A stretch of 64,000 bases of DNA from JANXQG01 sp963709175 (lineage in GTDB: Bacteria > Planctomycetota > Planctomycetia > Pirellulales > Thermoguttaceae), in contig CAVPVK010000003.1 in NCBI GenBank assembly GCA_963709175.1, positions 434,001-498,000 of the forward strand, read 5' to 3'. The number at the start of each line of letters is the position of its first letter. The stretch's first letter is position 1. Shown here piece after piece: positions 1 through 9,400 of the stretch. The notes under the pieces are model-generated. The model made no database searches, was not told where the DNA came from, and saw only the letters and a list, made by a program, of their open reading frames with translations. Position numbers and translations under genes: made by a program.

Positions 1-80
1 TTAAAGGATATTCGGCCCAGAGTTGGCCGCCGAAGCTTGCTCCGGCCTACGGTTTACCATCCTTTCCTCTTGTGCGCACG

Positions 81-926
81 TTATTGGGCGATGGCCAGCT
101 CGCTGGTCGCCGTTAAGTCGATGGCGGAATGCGGCACCCAAGGCGTCCGCCAGCAGGTTCTCTCTAGCATTTCGGCGAAGTCGGCAAGCGATTCGACCAC
201 CACCTCCGGCCCGAAGGCGTAACGATTCAGGTCATCCCGCCGCGTTCCGCCACTGAGGACCAGCACCGAATGGTAACCGAGTTGCACGGCGCCGAGGATA
301 TCGGTCTCCATGGTGTCGCCAATCATCGTCGTTTCATCAGTCCGCAAATCGAGTTCTTTGCGGGCGTCGCGCATCATTACCGGGCTCGGCTTGCCCACGC
401 TGAAGGCCTTCAGGCCCGTGGCCGTCTCGAGCATGGCCACCATCGCCCCGCAGCCAGGACGCAGACCGTTCTCGATCGGACAGTTGGGGTCGAGATTTGT
501 GGCGATGAGCTTCGCGCCGTTGAGAATCATTCGCACGGCCGCGTCGACCTGCTCCAGGTTGAATGTGCGACCCTCGCCTACGACCACGAAATCGGGGTCG
601 TGATCGACTACGGCGTAACCGTTGTGATGCAAGGCCGTCAACAGGCCACCTTCCCCAATGACAAAGGCCGTTCCATCGGGCTTCTGATTGGCCAGGAAGC
701 GGGCCGTGGCGATAGCGCTGGTGAAGATGTGCTCTTCCTCGACTTCGATCCCCAGTCGGCCGAGCTTCATCACCACGTCGCGTCGGGTCCGCTGGCTGTT
801 GTTGGTCAGTAGACGGAAAGGAATGCCCTTCGCGCGAAGTTGCTGGATGAAATAGTCCGAACCGGGGATCAATTCCTTTCCGCGGTACAACACTCCGTCC
901 ATGTCGATTAGGTATCCATGTCTCAC
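81..926 (-). CDS. HAD-IIA family sugar/nucleotide phosphatase (NagD-like)
   Basis: A 281-residue HAD-superfamily phosphatase of the NagD/HAD-IIA type, expected in the cytoplasm and active on small phosphate esters such as sugar or nucleotide monophosphates. Motif I is YLIDMDGVLY with the nucleophile pair D8 and D10. Motif II is LLTNNS around residues 39-44. The lysine motif is GKPSP at 178-182, and motif III/IV is GDTMETD at 203-209. The stretch between motifs II and III fits the C2a cap. Length is normal for the family. The ATG at 926 begins directly with the conserved N-terminus. It stands alone, divergent from motA. Substrate cannot be read from sequence. The family call is firm and the specificity unknown. 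Confidence 0.9.
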   Translation of the reverse strand: MRHGYLIDMDGVLYRGKELIPGSDYFIQQLRAKGIPFRLLTNNSQRTRRDVVMKLGRLGIEVEEEHIFTSAIATARFLANQKPDGTAFVIGEGGLLTALHHNGYAVVDHDPDFVVVGEGRTFNLEQVDAAVRMILNGAKLIATNLDPNCPIENGLRPGCGAMVAMLETATGLKAFSVGKPSPVMMRDARKELDLRTDETTMIGDTMETDILGAVQLGYHSVLVLSGGTRRDDLNRYAFGPEVVVESLADFAEMLERTCWRTPWVPHSAIDLTATSELAIAQ

Positions 927-1284
927 GGGTAGGTCTCCTGTGATGGTTGGGTTTGCTTTGCCACCTTACGGCATTGGTCAATGATACGCAAGCCGAGATC
1001 GCCAGAAAACCGCACTTTAGAGGGTGTGTGTCACCGCATTATCGATGTATAGAAGACGTATTGCGCAAGTTGTGTGATCTTCGTGCGCAATAAATAGGCA
1101 AATGAATTGTTTTCGCATGCCAACACATGACATTCTTGGCCAGGTTAAAATGGCTGGTGCCACGTACCCGCGGAGGGCCAGGCGCTGGCCGGCTAAAACT
1201 GGAACTACAAGTGGGGGCCAATAAGCTGGGATGACTTTGCCGCCTTTGCCGAGAGTATCAATTCTCACGAAGAATCCGCTCGAT
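927..1284. other. Intergenic gap between HAD phosphatase and motA
   Basis: About 358 bases between divergent genes. It must hold both promoters, but I found no convincing sigma70, sigma28 or sigma54 element and no strong hairpin. The open frames on both strands lack credible ribosome sites and family resemblance. Confidence 0.4.
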
Positions 1285-2070
1285 ATGACCTGTATGGAGT
1301 GGACGACGATCGTTGGACTGTTACTGGGCTTCGCGTCGATGGCAGGGGTCTTGTTTCTTGGCAAGACAGAGGCCTCACTGAGCACCTTCATCGATCCGCC
1401 GGCCTTGCTCATGGTTTTCGGGGGGGCCGCGGCCGTGACACTCATTGGCTTTCCTTCGAGACAACTCCAGAACCTGTTCTCCATACTGAAGAAGCCATTC
1501 ATCGGTCGTTTGGATGAACCGGCCGACTTGATCGACGAACTGGTGCATCTGGCCGAGTTCGCCCGCAAAGACGGCCTGCTGGCCCTGGAGGCCAGGTCCC
1601 GGGAAATTCGCAATACGTTCGTGGCTACCGGCATCCAACTGGCCGTTGACGGCACCCGGCCGGAGGTGCTTATGGAGATCATGAACAACGAAGTCGACGC
1701 CCGCGTCGCGCGGCACCGCGAGGCCAAGAAAATCGTCGAGCTGGTCGGCCGCTGCGGACCGGCCTTTGGCATGATCGCCACCCTCCTCGGTCTGATTCTC
1801 ATGCTGGGAAACCTGGAAAACGCCGAAACGATAGGGCCCTCGATGGCGATCGCCCTGATCGGCACGCTCTACGGCGCGCTTCTGGCGAACCTGGTGTGCA
1901 TTCCTCTCGGCGAGAAGCTGAGCTACCTTAGCCATGAGGAAGTGCTCTCGCGGCAAATTATCATTCGCGGCGTGCTTGCCATTCAGGCCGGCGATAATCC
2001 GCACATTGTCCGGCAAAAGCTTGAGATGTTCCTTCCACCCCGCTTCCGCGAGCAACGGTACGCCGCCTAG
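1285..2070 (+). CDS. motA: Flagellar motor stator protein MotA
   Basis: MotA is the proton- or sodium-channel subunit of the flagellar stator in the inner membrane. Four hydrophobic segments are visible: two near the N-terminus (one containing IVGLLLGFASMAGVLFL), then a long cytoplasmic region, then GPAFGMIATLLGLILML and SMAIALIGTLYGALLANLV. The second pair and the cytoplasmic part with charged residues match the MotA/TolQ/ExbB family, with a Pro-Ala in TM3 as in MotA. The frame is open from 1231, but the extra 18 residues are not family-like, so I chose ATG 1285 (ATG 1294 is an alternative). MotB follows after 8 bases, so the pair forms an operon. About 261 residues, normal for MotA. Confidence 0.9.
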   Translation: MTCMEWTTIVGLLLGFASMAGVLFLGKTEASLSTFIDPPALLMVFGGAAAVTLIGFPSRQLQNLFSILKKPFIGRLDEPADLIDELVHLAEFARKDGLLALEARSREIRNTFVATGIQLAVDGTRPEVLMEIMNNEVDARVARHREAKKIVELVGRCGPAFGMIATLLGLILMLGNLENAETIGPSMAIALIGTLYGALLANLVCIPLGEKLSYLSHEEVLSRQIIIRGVLAIQAGDNPHIVRQKLEMFLPPRFREQRYAA

Positions 2071-2078
2071 ACCGCGCT

Positions 2079-2804
2079 ATGCACGATTTTCTCGAAGAGA
2101 AACCTGATGGGGCCCCTGAATGGATGGTCTCCTACGCCGACATGATCACCATTGTCATGTCGTTCTTCGTAGTCATGTTTTCCATAGCGTCGGGAGAGGC
2201 AGCCAAGGGAAAGCGCACTACCAGGCAAGACGTCGTTTTCGAATCGTTGGAATACCGCTTTGGCCCCAAGTGGAAACCGTTCGCCAACTGGTCCTTGATG
2301 CCGGGCAACTCGATGCTGCCCGGCGACGGCAAGGGCCTCGGTAGCCACGCGCCCACGCCGGCGGTGGGCGATCCTGGCGGGACGGTCCGCGTGCTGAAGG
2401 TGGAAAAGGCCCGCATTCGAGTACCTGGCCAGGGCGACCTGATTGCCATCGGCGGCATGGTCCACTTTGAGAAAGGCGGTGCATCGCTCACGCCCGGCCA
2501 GAACGCCTCGCTGCAGAAGATCGCCGATGAATTGGCCGGCAAACCACAGGAGGTGGAGATTGTAGCCACCGCCTCCAGCCATCCCCTGTCGCAGGGCTCT
2601 GCGTTCGCCGATCGCTGGGAACTCGGCTACGCGCGTTGCCGGCAGACGGCCGAGCTCTTGGTCTCGTTGAAGGTTGAGCAGGAACGCTTGCGGCTATCGG
2701 TGATTCCAGCCAGTGCGCACGAGAGCAAGGGAACGAACCCCCCGGAGGCCGACACGGCCGTGAGGGTTTATCTCAGCACGACATTGCCGACGGGCGTGAA
2801 GTGA
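2079..2804 (+). CDS. motB: Flagellar motor stator protein MotB (OmpA-like C-terminus)
   Basis: MotB partners MotA and anchors the stator to peptidoglycan. The N-terminus has the MotB plug/TM signature PEWMVSYADMITIVMSFFVV, with D21 at the position of the essential channel aspartate. A linker follows, and the C-terminal half (about residues 120-235) has the OmpA/MotB peptidoglycan-binding pattern, with an internal stretch GDLIAIGGMVHFEKGGASLTPG and a closing RVYLS segment. At 241 residues it is slightly short for MotB. It lies 8 bases downstream of motA. The next gene, glgC, converges, so the operon ends here. The peptidoglycan domain is less canonical than the N-terminus, but the pairing makes the call secure. 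Confidence 0.88.
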   Translation: MHDFLEEKPDGAPEWMVSYADMITIVMSFFVVMFSIASGEAAKGKRTTRQDVVFESLEYRFGPKWKPFANWSLMPGNSMLPGDGKGLGSHAPTPAVGDPGGTVRVLKVEKARIRVPGQGDLIAIGGMVHFEKGGASLTPGQNASLQKIADELAGKPQEVEIVATASSHPLSQGSAFADRWELGYARCRQTAELLVSLKVEQERLRLSVIPASAHESKGTNPPEADTAVRVYLSTTLPTGVK

Positions 2805-2812
2805 CCATGAAT

Positions 2813-2876
2813 GGATGAAGGTGGAAGGATGAAGGATGAGTAAAGAACTCCATCCGCCGTCCTTCCACCTTCATCC
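2813..2876. repeat. 17-bp perfect inverted repeat between motB and glgC
   Basis: GGATGAAGGTGGAAGGA at 2813-2829 recurs in reverse complement at 2860-2876, with further imperfect GGATGAAGG units around both arms. It lies between the convergent ends of motB and glgC, so it may act as a bidirectional hairpin terminator, although there is no T-run. The purine-rich GGATGA unit is low in complexity and may belong to a dispersed intergenic repeat. Confidence 0.6.
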
Positions 2877-2884
2877 TTCGTCCC

Positions 2885-4174
2885 TCATTCCAGCACCCAG
2901 CCGTGAGGAAGGGTCGTACCCTTGGGAACGACGAAGATGCCGTCGCGGACCATGCCGAAGGGCGTCTCATCGCTGTTTTCCACGCCGCCGCTGTTCACTG
3001 CGCGGACCTTGCTGCCGATGCGGCAGTTCTTATCGATGATCGCGCCTTCGATGTGCGCCTCGGGGCCGACGCCCAGAGGCACCACGCCGGCGGCCGCATC
3101 GGCGGCGATTTCGTGCGGCAATTCGTAGAAATCATTGCCCATGAGGATTGAATTGCGGATCGTAGCGTTGCGGCCGATGATGCAGCGGAGACCGATGATG
3201 CTGTTCTCCACCACGGCGCCCTCCTCAATGCGGCAGCCGTCGGCAACCAGGCTGCCGCGAATCGCCGCCCGGTCGATTCGCGACGGCGGCAGGAATCTCC
3301 CCTGGGTGTAAATCGGGGCGCCGGGCAGTGAGAGATCGAACGCCGGCCGGGTGCCAGCCAATTGCAAGTTGGCGTCGAAGAACGACTTGATCGTGCCGAT
3401 GTCCTCCCAATAGCCGTCGAAGAGATGGCATTGCACGCGGTGCGTCCGCATCGAGGCCGGGAAGACCTCCTTGCCGAAGTCGCGGTAGGGCGTCTTCTCC
3501 AGGGCGTCTATAAGCGTCTTGCGGTTGAACAGGTAAATGCCCATGCTTGCCAGGCAGGTGCGGCCCTGGCTCTCGATCCCCTGGGCGTCGATCCAGGCCG
3601 AGTCGGTCTGCACCAGATCGAGTTCCTGCTGGGTCTTGGGCTTCTCCAGGAAGCCGACGACACGGCCCGACTCGTCCACCCGCATGATGCCCATTGCCGA
3701 GGCCTGGCTAGTCTCAATGGGCAGGGCGGAAATGGTCACGTCGGCCTTGTTTTCGCAGTGTGTGCGGAGCATTTCGCGGTAATCCATGCGGTAGAGCTGG
3801 TCACCCGAAAGGATGAGCACGTGGTCGATGCCGGGCTGCTCGATGTTCCGCAGGTTCTGCCGTACGGCGTCGGCGGTGCCTTGGTACCAGTTGCTGTTGT
3901 CCTGCGTTTGCTGAGCGGCAAGGATCTCGACGAAGCCCCGATCAAAGGCGTCGAAGATGTATGTGCTGCGTATATGCTGGTGCAGGCTGGCAGAATTGAA
4001 CTGCGTGAGCACGTAGATGCGGTTCAAGCCGCTGTTGACGCAATTGGAAATGGGAATATCGATGAGGCGGTACTTGCCGGCCACGGGAACCGCCGGCTTG
4101 GAGCGGACCTTGGTCAGAGGGTAGAGTCGCGTGCCTTGTCCGCCGCCCAGTACTAGGGCAATCACGTTTCGCAC
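2885..4174 (-). CDS. glgC: Glucose-1-phosphate adenylyltransferase
   Basis: GlgC makes ADP-glucose from glucose-1-phosphate and ATP, the committed step of bacterial glycogen synthesis, in the cytoplasm. The N-terminal nucleotidyltransferase motif GGGQGTRLYPLT sits at residues 10-21, followed by KPAVPVAGKYRLIDIPISN. The C-terminal third shows hexapeptide left-handed beta-helix repeats (such as CRIEEGAVVENSIIG). I chose GTG 4174 because AAGGGG lies just upstream and because it overlaps the stop of the preceding small membrane gene by one base (TAGTG), implying coupled translation. The open frame continues 30 residues further upstream, but that part is only the other gene read in a shifted frame. 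About 429 residues, normal length. Confidence 0.95.
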   Translation of the reverse strand: MRNVIALVLGGGQGTRLYPLTKVRSKPAVPVAGKYRLIDIPISNCVNSGLNRIYVLTQFNSASLHQHIRSTYIFDAFDRGFVEILAAQQTQDNSNWYQGTADAVRQNLRNIEQPGIDHVLILSGDQLYRMDYREMLRTHCENKADVTISALPIETSQASAMGIMRVDESGRVVGFLEKPKTQQELDLVQTDSAWIDAQGIESQGRTCLASMGIYLFNRKTLIDALEKTPYRDFGKEVFPASMRTHRVQCHLFDGYWEDIGTIKSFFDANLQLAGTRPAFDLSLPGAPIYTQGRFLPPSRIDRAAIRGSLVADGCRIEEGAVVENSIIGLRCIIGRNATIRNSILMGNDFYELPHEIAADAAAGVVPLGVGPEAHIEGAIIDKNCRIGSKVRAVNSGGVENSDETPFGMVRDGIFVVPKGTTLPHGWVLE

Positions 4175-4395
4175 TATTTCGGTTCCCCTTTTTTCTCCGC
4201 GGTGGCGGCCCAACGGGCCAGGCCGAGCATGATCAGGCCGAAGCACAACAGGCCCAGGCCCCAATCGACATTCACGTTAATGCCCAGGGAGCGGTCAGTA
4301 TACTGTTGGCCGCCCCAGGTGAATACGCCGTAGGCCGCCATCAGCGCCCCGACGAGCGAAAACATCAGTCCCATCGGCAAACGAAGATCGAGCAT
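4174..4395 (-). CDS. Small two-helix membrane protein (symporter-associated)
   Basis: A 73-residue protein with two hydrophobic segments, MGLMFSLVGALMAAYGVF and WGLGLLCFGLIMLGLARW, and a charged C-terminal tail (EKKGE). It lies between a sodium/solute symporter and glgC on the same strand and ends on the first base of the glgC start. I prefer ATG 4395 because GAGG lies 8 bases upstream; a GTG at 4404 is also possible. Position suggests an accessory subunit of the symporter, but that is inference from context only. No named family recognised. Confidence 0.7.
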   Translation of the reverse strand: MLDLRLPMGLMFSLVGALMAAYGVFTWGGQQYTDRSLGINVNVDWGLGLLCFGLIMLGLARWAATAEKKGEPK

Positions 4396-4427
4396 TTTCT
4401 GCACCTCGCAGGATTACCAGTCACCTG

Positions 4428-6415
4428 TTACCAGAAGATATAGTTCAAGGCCACGCAGGCCGCCAGGAGAATCACACCGAGCACCGCCGGGCGGAGGAAC
4501 CACGATCCGCCTTCCTCCTGGAGCTTGGGCGTGAGCGAATAGACCAGCCCGCGCAGTTCTTCCTTGCTCTTGGTCCGCTGCGTCACCAGGGAAATCCCCA
4601 GCGTCAGCACGAAGCAGCCGACGAAGGCGAAGCTGGCCAGCCAGAAATTCTGGGCCATGGTCGTGGGGAAGGTGTATAGGGCATTGCCCATCCAGGCGCC
4701 GTGGGCCTCGGGTGCGGTCATGGGCAGGGCGTTCCAGAGCCATCCGCCCTTGCCTTCGGCCATCGTCAGCCCGTGTACCAGGGCCGAGGTGCCGATGCCG
4801 CCCAAGAGGCCGAGGAACGCCCCGGTGGCCGTCGTTCCCGACCAGAACATCCCCAGCAGGAACGTGGCGAACAACGGGGCGTTGACGAACCCGAAGACCA
4901 ACTGGATGACGTCCATGGCATTGTTGTAGTTCCTGGCAAAGTAGCGCAGGCGATGCTCAACAAGATGCCGACGACCGTGATTACGCGGCCCATCCACATG
5001 TAGTGGGCGTCGCTCTTGTCGGGCGCCATGTAGGCTTGGTAAAGGTCGTATGTCCAGACCGTGTTGAAGGCCGTCACGTTGCCCGCCATGCCCGACATGA
5101 ACGAGGCCAGCAGGGCCGTCAGGGCCAGGCCAAGCAGCCCGGAAGGGCAGTAGCGCGTCACGAGGGAGAGAATGACGTTGTTGTAGTCATTTTCAACAAC
5201 GGCGGCCTGGAGCCGCTTCTGCAGCGCCTTCTTGTCAAGCTCCGCTGCGGCCTTGATGACGGCGGCGGCCTTGGCCTCGTCCAGTTTCGCACCGACGGCT
5301 TCACTGACCGCTTTGACGCCGACTTTGGTTTCCATCGTGCCGGCTTCATGGACCACGGCTACGACCTTGTCGGTAACCTCGATGTTCTTGGTGGGAAGAT
5401 GATATTTCTGGTTCAGTGCGGTCTCGTTGGCCGGCATGGTCGCCAGGCCGGCTGCCAACATGCCCGGCAGGATGACCAGCACCGGCAGGAGCATCTTGGG
5501 AACGGCGGCTATGAGCGGCGTGCGGCGGGCGGCCGTCATATTCCGGGCTGCCATCGCCCGCTGCACTACGAGGAAGTTCGTGCACCAGTAGCCGAACGAA
5601 AGCACAAAGCCCAGCCCAAATACCATGGCGAAGACATCGACCCCCATGGGGTTGTGGTTGGGGCCTTGCAAGAGCGGTTGCCAGGCGCTGGTCCAGGCAT
5701 CGCTGGAAAAGTGCTGGCCCGGCAGGGGCGTCGGCAGTCCGGCCGCACCGGGATCGCTCGCCACCACGGCTAGTTGCGGCTTCAGCACGTCCCAGCCGCC
5801 GATATCTTTCATGCCCAGGTAGACCACGGGGGCAAATCCCAGCACGATCATGAAGAACTGGAGGACCTCGGTGTAAATGGCCGACGTCAGTCCGCCCTTG
5901 AGCACGTAGACCAGGACCACAGCCGAGCAGATCCAGAGGCTCAGGTGGTAGTTCCAGCCCAGAAGCTGTTCGAGCAACCGTGCCAAGGCGTCCATGGAAA
6001 TGCCCGAAGCGAAAACGGTCATCACGGCGAAGCTGATCGAGTTCAGGCAGCGGGTCCGTTCATCAAAGCGGAGCTTGAGGTATTCGGGCACGCTGCGGGC
6101 CTTGGAGCCGTAATAGAAGGGCATCATGAAAACGGCCAGAAAGACCATGGCGGGGATGGCCCCGACCCAATAGAAGTGGCAGGTGGCGATGCCGTATTTT
6201 GCCCCGCTAGCCGCCATTCCCACCAGTTCCAGGGCCCCCAAGTTTGCCGACATGAAGGCCAAGCCGGTAATCCAGGCGGGGATCGCCCGGCCTGACATGA
6301 AGAAATCGGCGCTGGTCTTCATCGACCGTTTGAGCGCAAAACCGATCCCCAGCACGAAGATGACGTAGATGGCAAGAATAGCGTAATCAATGTAGCCCAA
6401 TTGGCCCGTTGGCAT
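4428..6415 (-). CDS. Sodium:solute symporter (SSS/SLC5 family), single-base frameshift
   Basis: A membrane symporter of the SSS family, expected to import a sugar or other small solute with Na+. The N-terminus begins with hydrophobic helices after YIDYAILAIYVIFVLGIGF, and the ...ALELVGMAASGAKYGI... region fits the SSS core. The frame breaks near 4941-4945: one frame ends after VGILLSIACA, and another resumes with YFARNYNNAMDVIQLVFGFV and the last helices. One missing base (GCTAC for GCNTAC) explains it. Reconstructed length is about 662 residues from ATG 6415, which has GGGAG upstream. An Ala/Lys-rich hydrophilic insertion (MPANE to about RLQAAVVEND) lies between two helices and is unusual. 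The small membrane gene and glgC follow, suggesting sugar uptake linked to glycogen storage. Confidence 0.85.
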
Positions 6416-6651
6416 GAAAAGCTCTCCCAAAATAGCGACGGGGTTGTTTGGGGCGTTACCCAGAAACCCAAGCCCCCATTATGATGCACGGTCAAGGGAC
6501 GCTGCAAGGGTGGTGGGAAAATTTCCCCGCGGCACAAAGCGCTAATCAGGATCTCCTCGCGATTTTTCCCTGACGGGAAACGTGACGAACACTGTCGGTC
6601 CCTTGCGACGAAAGGAATGCACCTTTAGGAGGGCCGCAAAAAAGGCAGTGC
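6416..6651. other. Gap between symporter start and regulator end
   Basis: About 236 bases upstream of the symporter operon. It should hold the promoter, but I could not identify convincing -35 and -10 hexamers or a terminator. Confidence 0.3.
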
Positions 6652-7713
6652 TCAAACGACTCGCTCCAGTTCGCCGGTTTCCGCCGCGTCGTAGCCCGGC
6701 AGATCGTTCAGGATCCCACGGAAAGAGGCCGACCGCACCGTATCCACCAATGCCTGGATGCGAGGATCGCCCTCGAATTCCGCTGGATAGCAATAATCGT
6801 ATTCCTCTTCGCGGACAGTAAGAAAGCCCAAGCCGGCCTCGTCGCTCACCAGGCGAAGACAGATGCCGATATCGGCCCAGCCACAGCGAATGGCCTCCGC
6901 TACGCCGCGGTGCCCGTAGGCAATTTGTCGCGGCGCCGGGCGGCCAATCAGCAATTCGTCGAGGAGCTCCCGGGCGGCCGAGCCGGCCTCTCGCCCGACC
7001 CAACGGGCACGCGATTGCACGGCGGATTTGACGTTCTGGAATTGGAACCCGGAAGCCATGGCCAGGCCCTCCTGCCAACTTGCCCCGCGGAGCATGCAGA
7101 AGCCGCCCCGAAGTTTTTCCTTGGCGGCGGCCCTGTTTTGCTCGTGGCGGCCGACTTGGGCCAGATGGATCCCCGCAACATGAATCAGACCCTGGGAAAG
7201 CAGTGTGAGGGCCTGCTTGCTTGGTCGCGGAAAGGCGAGCAGGCGATAGCTGGTGCGCCGGCTGAGTTCGGTGGCGAGCAACCCGATGGCCGGATCGCAG
7301 GACGCGACGACCAGGGTGTCGGCGGGGGCGAATGTAAGGTGTTCTCGGAACCTGCCTTCTTCAAAGACGCCGTCATGCCCGACAAGTCCTAAGTTCGTGG
7401 ACTCGAGGGGATAGATCAGTTCGCGCCCGCCGATGGTGGCTCGCCAATAGCGGCACGATTCGCGCGTGGGTGGCCATGCCCAGGTAGCTTCAGCGACGGC
7501 TACCGAGGCGAGTTGGAAGAGATCTTCGACGCGGCACTCCATCACGGCCGCTAGGGCCAGGGCTGCCGAAGTGGCAGGCACGAGCCGGCCGGTCTCGATG
7601 GCACTAACGCCGGCGCGGGAGATTCCCGCCCTGGCAGCCAGCTCATCTTGCGACCAGCCTCGTGCAATGCGGCATTCCCGCACTCGATTAGTTACCTGAT
7701 GCTCCAACGACAT
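6652..7713 (-). CDS. HTH (Xre-type) regulator with periplasmic-binding-protein-like ligand domain
   Basis: A one-component transcription factor. The N-terminus (about residues 8-65) is an Xre/Cro helix-turn-helix with WSQDELAARAGISRAGVSAIE. The remaining ~280 residues resemble the PBP-like domain found in molybdate-type regulators of the COG1910 kind, with LVVASCDPAIGLLATEL early and VKSAVQSRARWVGREAGSA then ADIGICLRLVSDEAGLGF late. This layout suggests an operon repressor or activator sensing a small molecule, perhaps an oxyanion. I chose ATG 7713 because the HTH begins directly after it and GAGG lies upstream; the longer frame from 7779 adds only unconserved residues. About 353 residues. 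It may regulate the nearby symporter operon, but nothing in sequence proves that. Confidence 0.8.
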   Translation of the reverse strand: MSLEHQVTNRVRECRIARGWSQDELAARAGISRAGVSAIETGRLVPATSAALALAAVMECRVEDLFQLASVAVAEATWAWPPTRESCRYWRATIGGRELIYPLESTNLGLVGHDGVFEEGRFREHLTFAPADTLVVASCDPAIGLLATELSRRTSYRLLAFPRPSKQALTLLSQGLIHVAGIHLAQVGRHEQNRAAAKEKLRGGFCMLRGASWQEGLAMASGFQFQNVKSAVQSRARWVGREAGSAARELLDELLIGRPAPRQIAYGHRGVAEAIRCGWADIGICLRLVSDEAGLGFLTVREEEYDYCYPAEFEGDPRIQALVDTVRSASFRGILNDLPGYDAAETGELERVV

Positions 7714-7832
7714 CGAACATTTCCCTCGTTTTCGGCCAGAGCCAAATTCGTCCTTATATGTAGCATACACGGCGGCCACTTCTACGCCTACAATTAAGAG
7801 GGGACCAGTCTTTTGCTTAAGGAGGCAGGTTC

Positions 7833-8288
7833 ATGATCGAAACCATCGAAACGGGCTCTCCCAAGGTGATTGGCCTGAAGTTGTGCGGTAAATTGCACGA
7901 CGGCGACTACAGGCAGTTCGTGCCGAAGATGGAGACCATTCTGATCACCCAGGGAAAAGTGCGACTGTTCATCCAGCTTGAAGATTTTCACGGCTGGGAT
8001 CTGCACGCCGCCTGGGACGACCTCAAGTTCGGCCTGAAGCACTACTCCGATTTTGAGCGGATCGCCATGGTAGGTGATCGCCGCTGGGAAAAGTGGATGG
8101 CCAGTTTTTGCAAGCCTTTTACTCGGGCCAGCGTAAAGTACTTCGACCGCTTGGACGTTGATGCGGCCTGGAAGTGGCTGGAAGAAGACCATCGAGCCGA
8201 CGACGACAGCGAGGACCAGGGCGATCAGAAACTGCTTCAGCGCGACGACGTTGCCGATTGGGGCGTATTCCCGCCATACTGGTGTTGA
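7833..8288 (+). CDS. SpoIIAA-like (STAS/SEC14-type) protein
   Basis: A 151-residue cytoplasmic protein whose first ~120 residues match the SpoIIAA-like (PF11964 type) fold: a starting strand PKVIGLKLCGKL, then a beta strand RLFIQLEDFHGWD, and the AMVGDRRWEKWMASFCKPF segment typical of this family. Proteins of this family are small lipid- or partner-binding STAS-related modules without known catalysis. AAGGAGG lies just before ATG 7833, a strong ribosome site. The last ~30 residues are acidic and overlap the convergent STM4014 gene by 52 bases, which is long. The natural end could be nearer residue 120 if another base error exists here. Confidence 0.78.
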   Translation: MIETIETGSPKVIGLKLCGKLHDGDYRQFVPKMETILITQGKVRLFIQLEDFHGWDLHAAWDDLKFGLKHYSDFERIAMVGDRRWEKWMASFCKPFTRASVKYFDRLDVDAAWKWLEEDHRADDDSEDQGDQKLLQRDDVADWGVFPPYWC

Positions 8289-9378
8289 AGCTCGGCAGTA
8301 TACGTGTCTTCGCCCCGGTCAACGACGCCGGGTAGCAAGTCGCCGAAAGCGTTGACTTCCAAAACGTAATGCCGGTTGAGCTTGGGCGTGAACATCAGGT
8401 CGACGCCCAGGTAAAGGCTCCGCGAAAAGGAACGGCCGATTCGCCGGCACGTTTCCCACGCGGCCTCCCGGTCCGCCGAACGGAGGCTAGCCAGCAGGGC
8501 AGCCGCATTGCCGCGGCGGTTGCCCAAGTGCAGGTTCGTCATGGGGCCGTCGGCGACTCGCATTACAACATGCCGCGGCTCGCCACCGATCGCCAGCACG
8601 CGGAGATCGAAGACGCCGCCTTGGCCGCTGGCCTTGGGAATCCAACGTTCTGCATGCAATCCCCGCTGGGCCAAGGCGTCGATCAGGGCCGCAATTTCAC
8701 GCAGGTCGCGATACTCGCGGAGTCGTAGTGAGTTGTACAGTCGGATTTTTCCGCCGGCCTCCGCCATTTCCACAGAAGTTATGGCGCTGGCCCGCGGCCC
8801 GGCGGCGCGAAAGGCCACGACTCCCGAGGCCGATGAGCCATAGCTGAGCTTGAGGAAAACGCGGGCTATCCCTGCCGCTTGCATCCGCGCCCGCAGATCG
8901 TCGTAGGACCGCACCTGCCCCAGCACCTGCGGCACCGGAATTCCCTTCGTCTGCAGGAATTGCTGGCATGCCGGCTTGTCGAACAGCAGGCGGATATCGG
9001 CCGGGTGATTCATCCAAGTGACGGGCTGCTGGGCCGACGCCTGTTCCAACTGGCCCAGCAGGCTGCAGAAGCCTCGGTACCAGAGCCGGGGGTGATCGAT
9101 TCGGCCGAACTCCGGAGGCTCGTCCGCTTCGTAGTTCTCGGGTATTCCATCGAGCGAGACGGCCGCGCCCGCGCAATCAGGCTGCGGTGGACCGCCTCGT
9201 TCTCGCCGGGTGAATCGATGCGAACCAGGCAGCCGGGGACCGACAGGCGGGCGAGATCGATCTTGCCGGTCAGGATCGCTTCATAGGAGATTACTTGCGG
9301 CTGCGGCAGATCGAGCCGCCGGACCGCCGCGCAGAACATCTCCACGCGGCGGTTCTCGGGATTGCCCACGACGATCAT
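8237..9378 (-). CDS. STM4014 family protein (ATP-grasp-like), single-base frameshift
   Basis: Recognised as the STM4014 family that travels with STM4011-STM4013 and STM4015. The N-terminus is MIVVGNPENRRVEMFCAA; the C-terminal part contains VFLKLSYGSSASGVVAF, a basic/aromatic centre and VLEVNAFGDLLPGV, a layout like ATP-grasp ligases (inference). Two frames must be joined: the first reads ...AVHRSLIAR and the second resumes AAVSLDGIPENYEADEP before LWYRGFCSLL. One missing base in the CCC run at 9168-9170 (G-run on the coding strand) restores a single ~380-residue protein. ATG 9378 leaves a 22-base gap after STM4015; an upstream ATG at 9429 would overlap it. No experimental function is known to me for this family. 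Confidence 0.82.
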
Positions 9379-9400
9379 GGGGCCGGCTGCCCGATCGCGC

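Noticed and set aside
1..80. Start of window before the HAD phosphatase stop
   Set aside because: No gene, hairpin or partial domain is recognisable in this short edge; the open frames there are shadows of the phosphatase gene.
6542..7078. Minus-strand open frame overlapping the HTH/PBP regulator
   Set aside because: It overlaps the well supported regulator frame, has no ribosome site and is compositionally a shadow.
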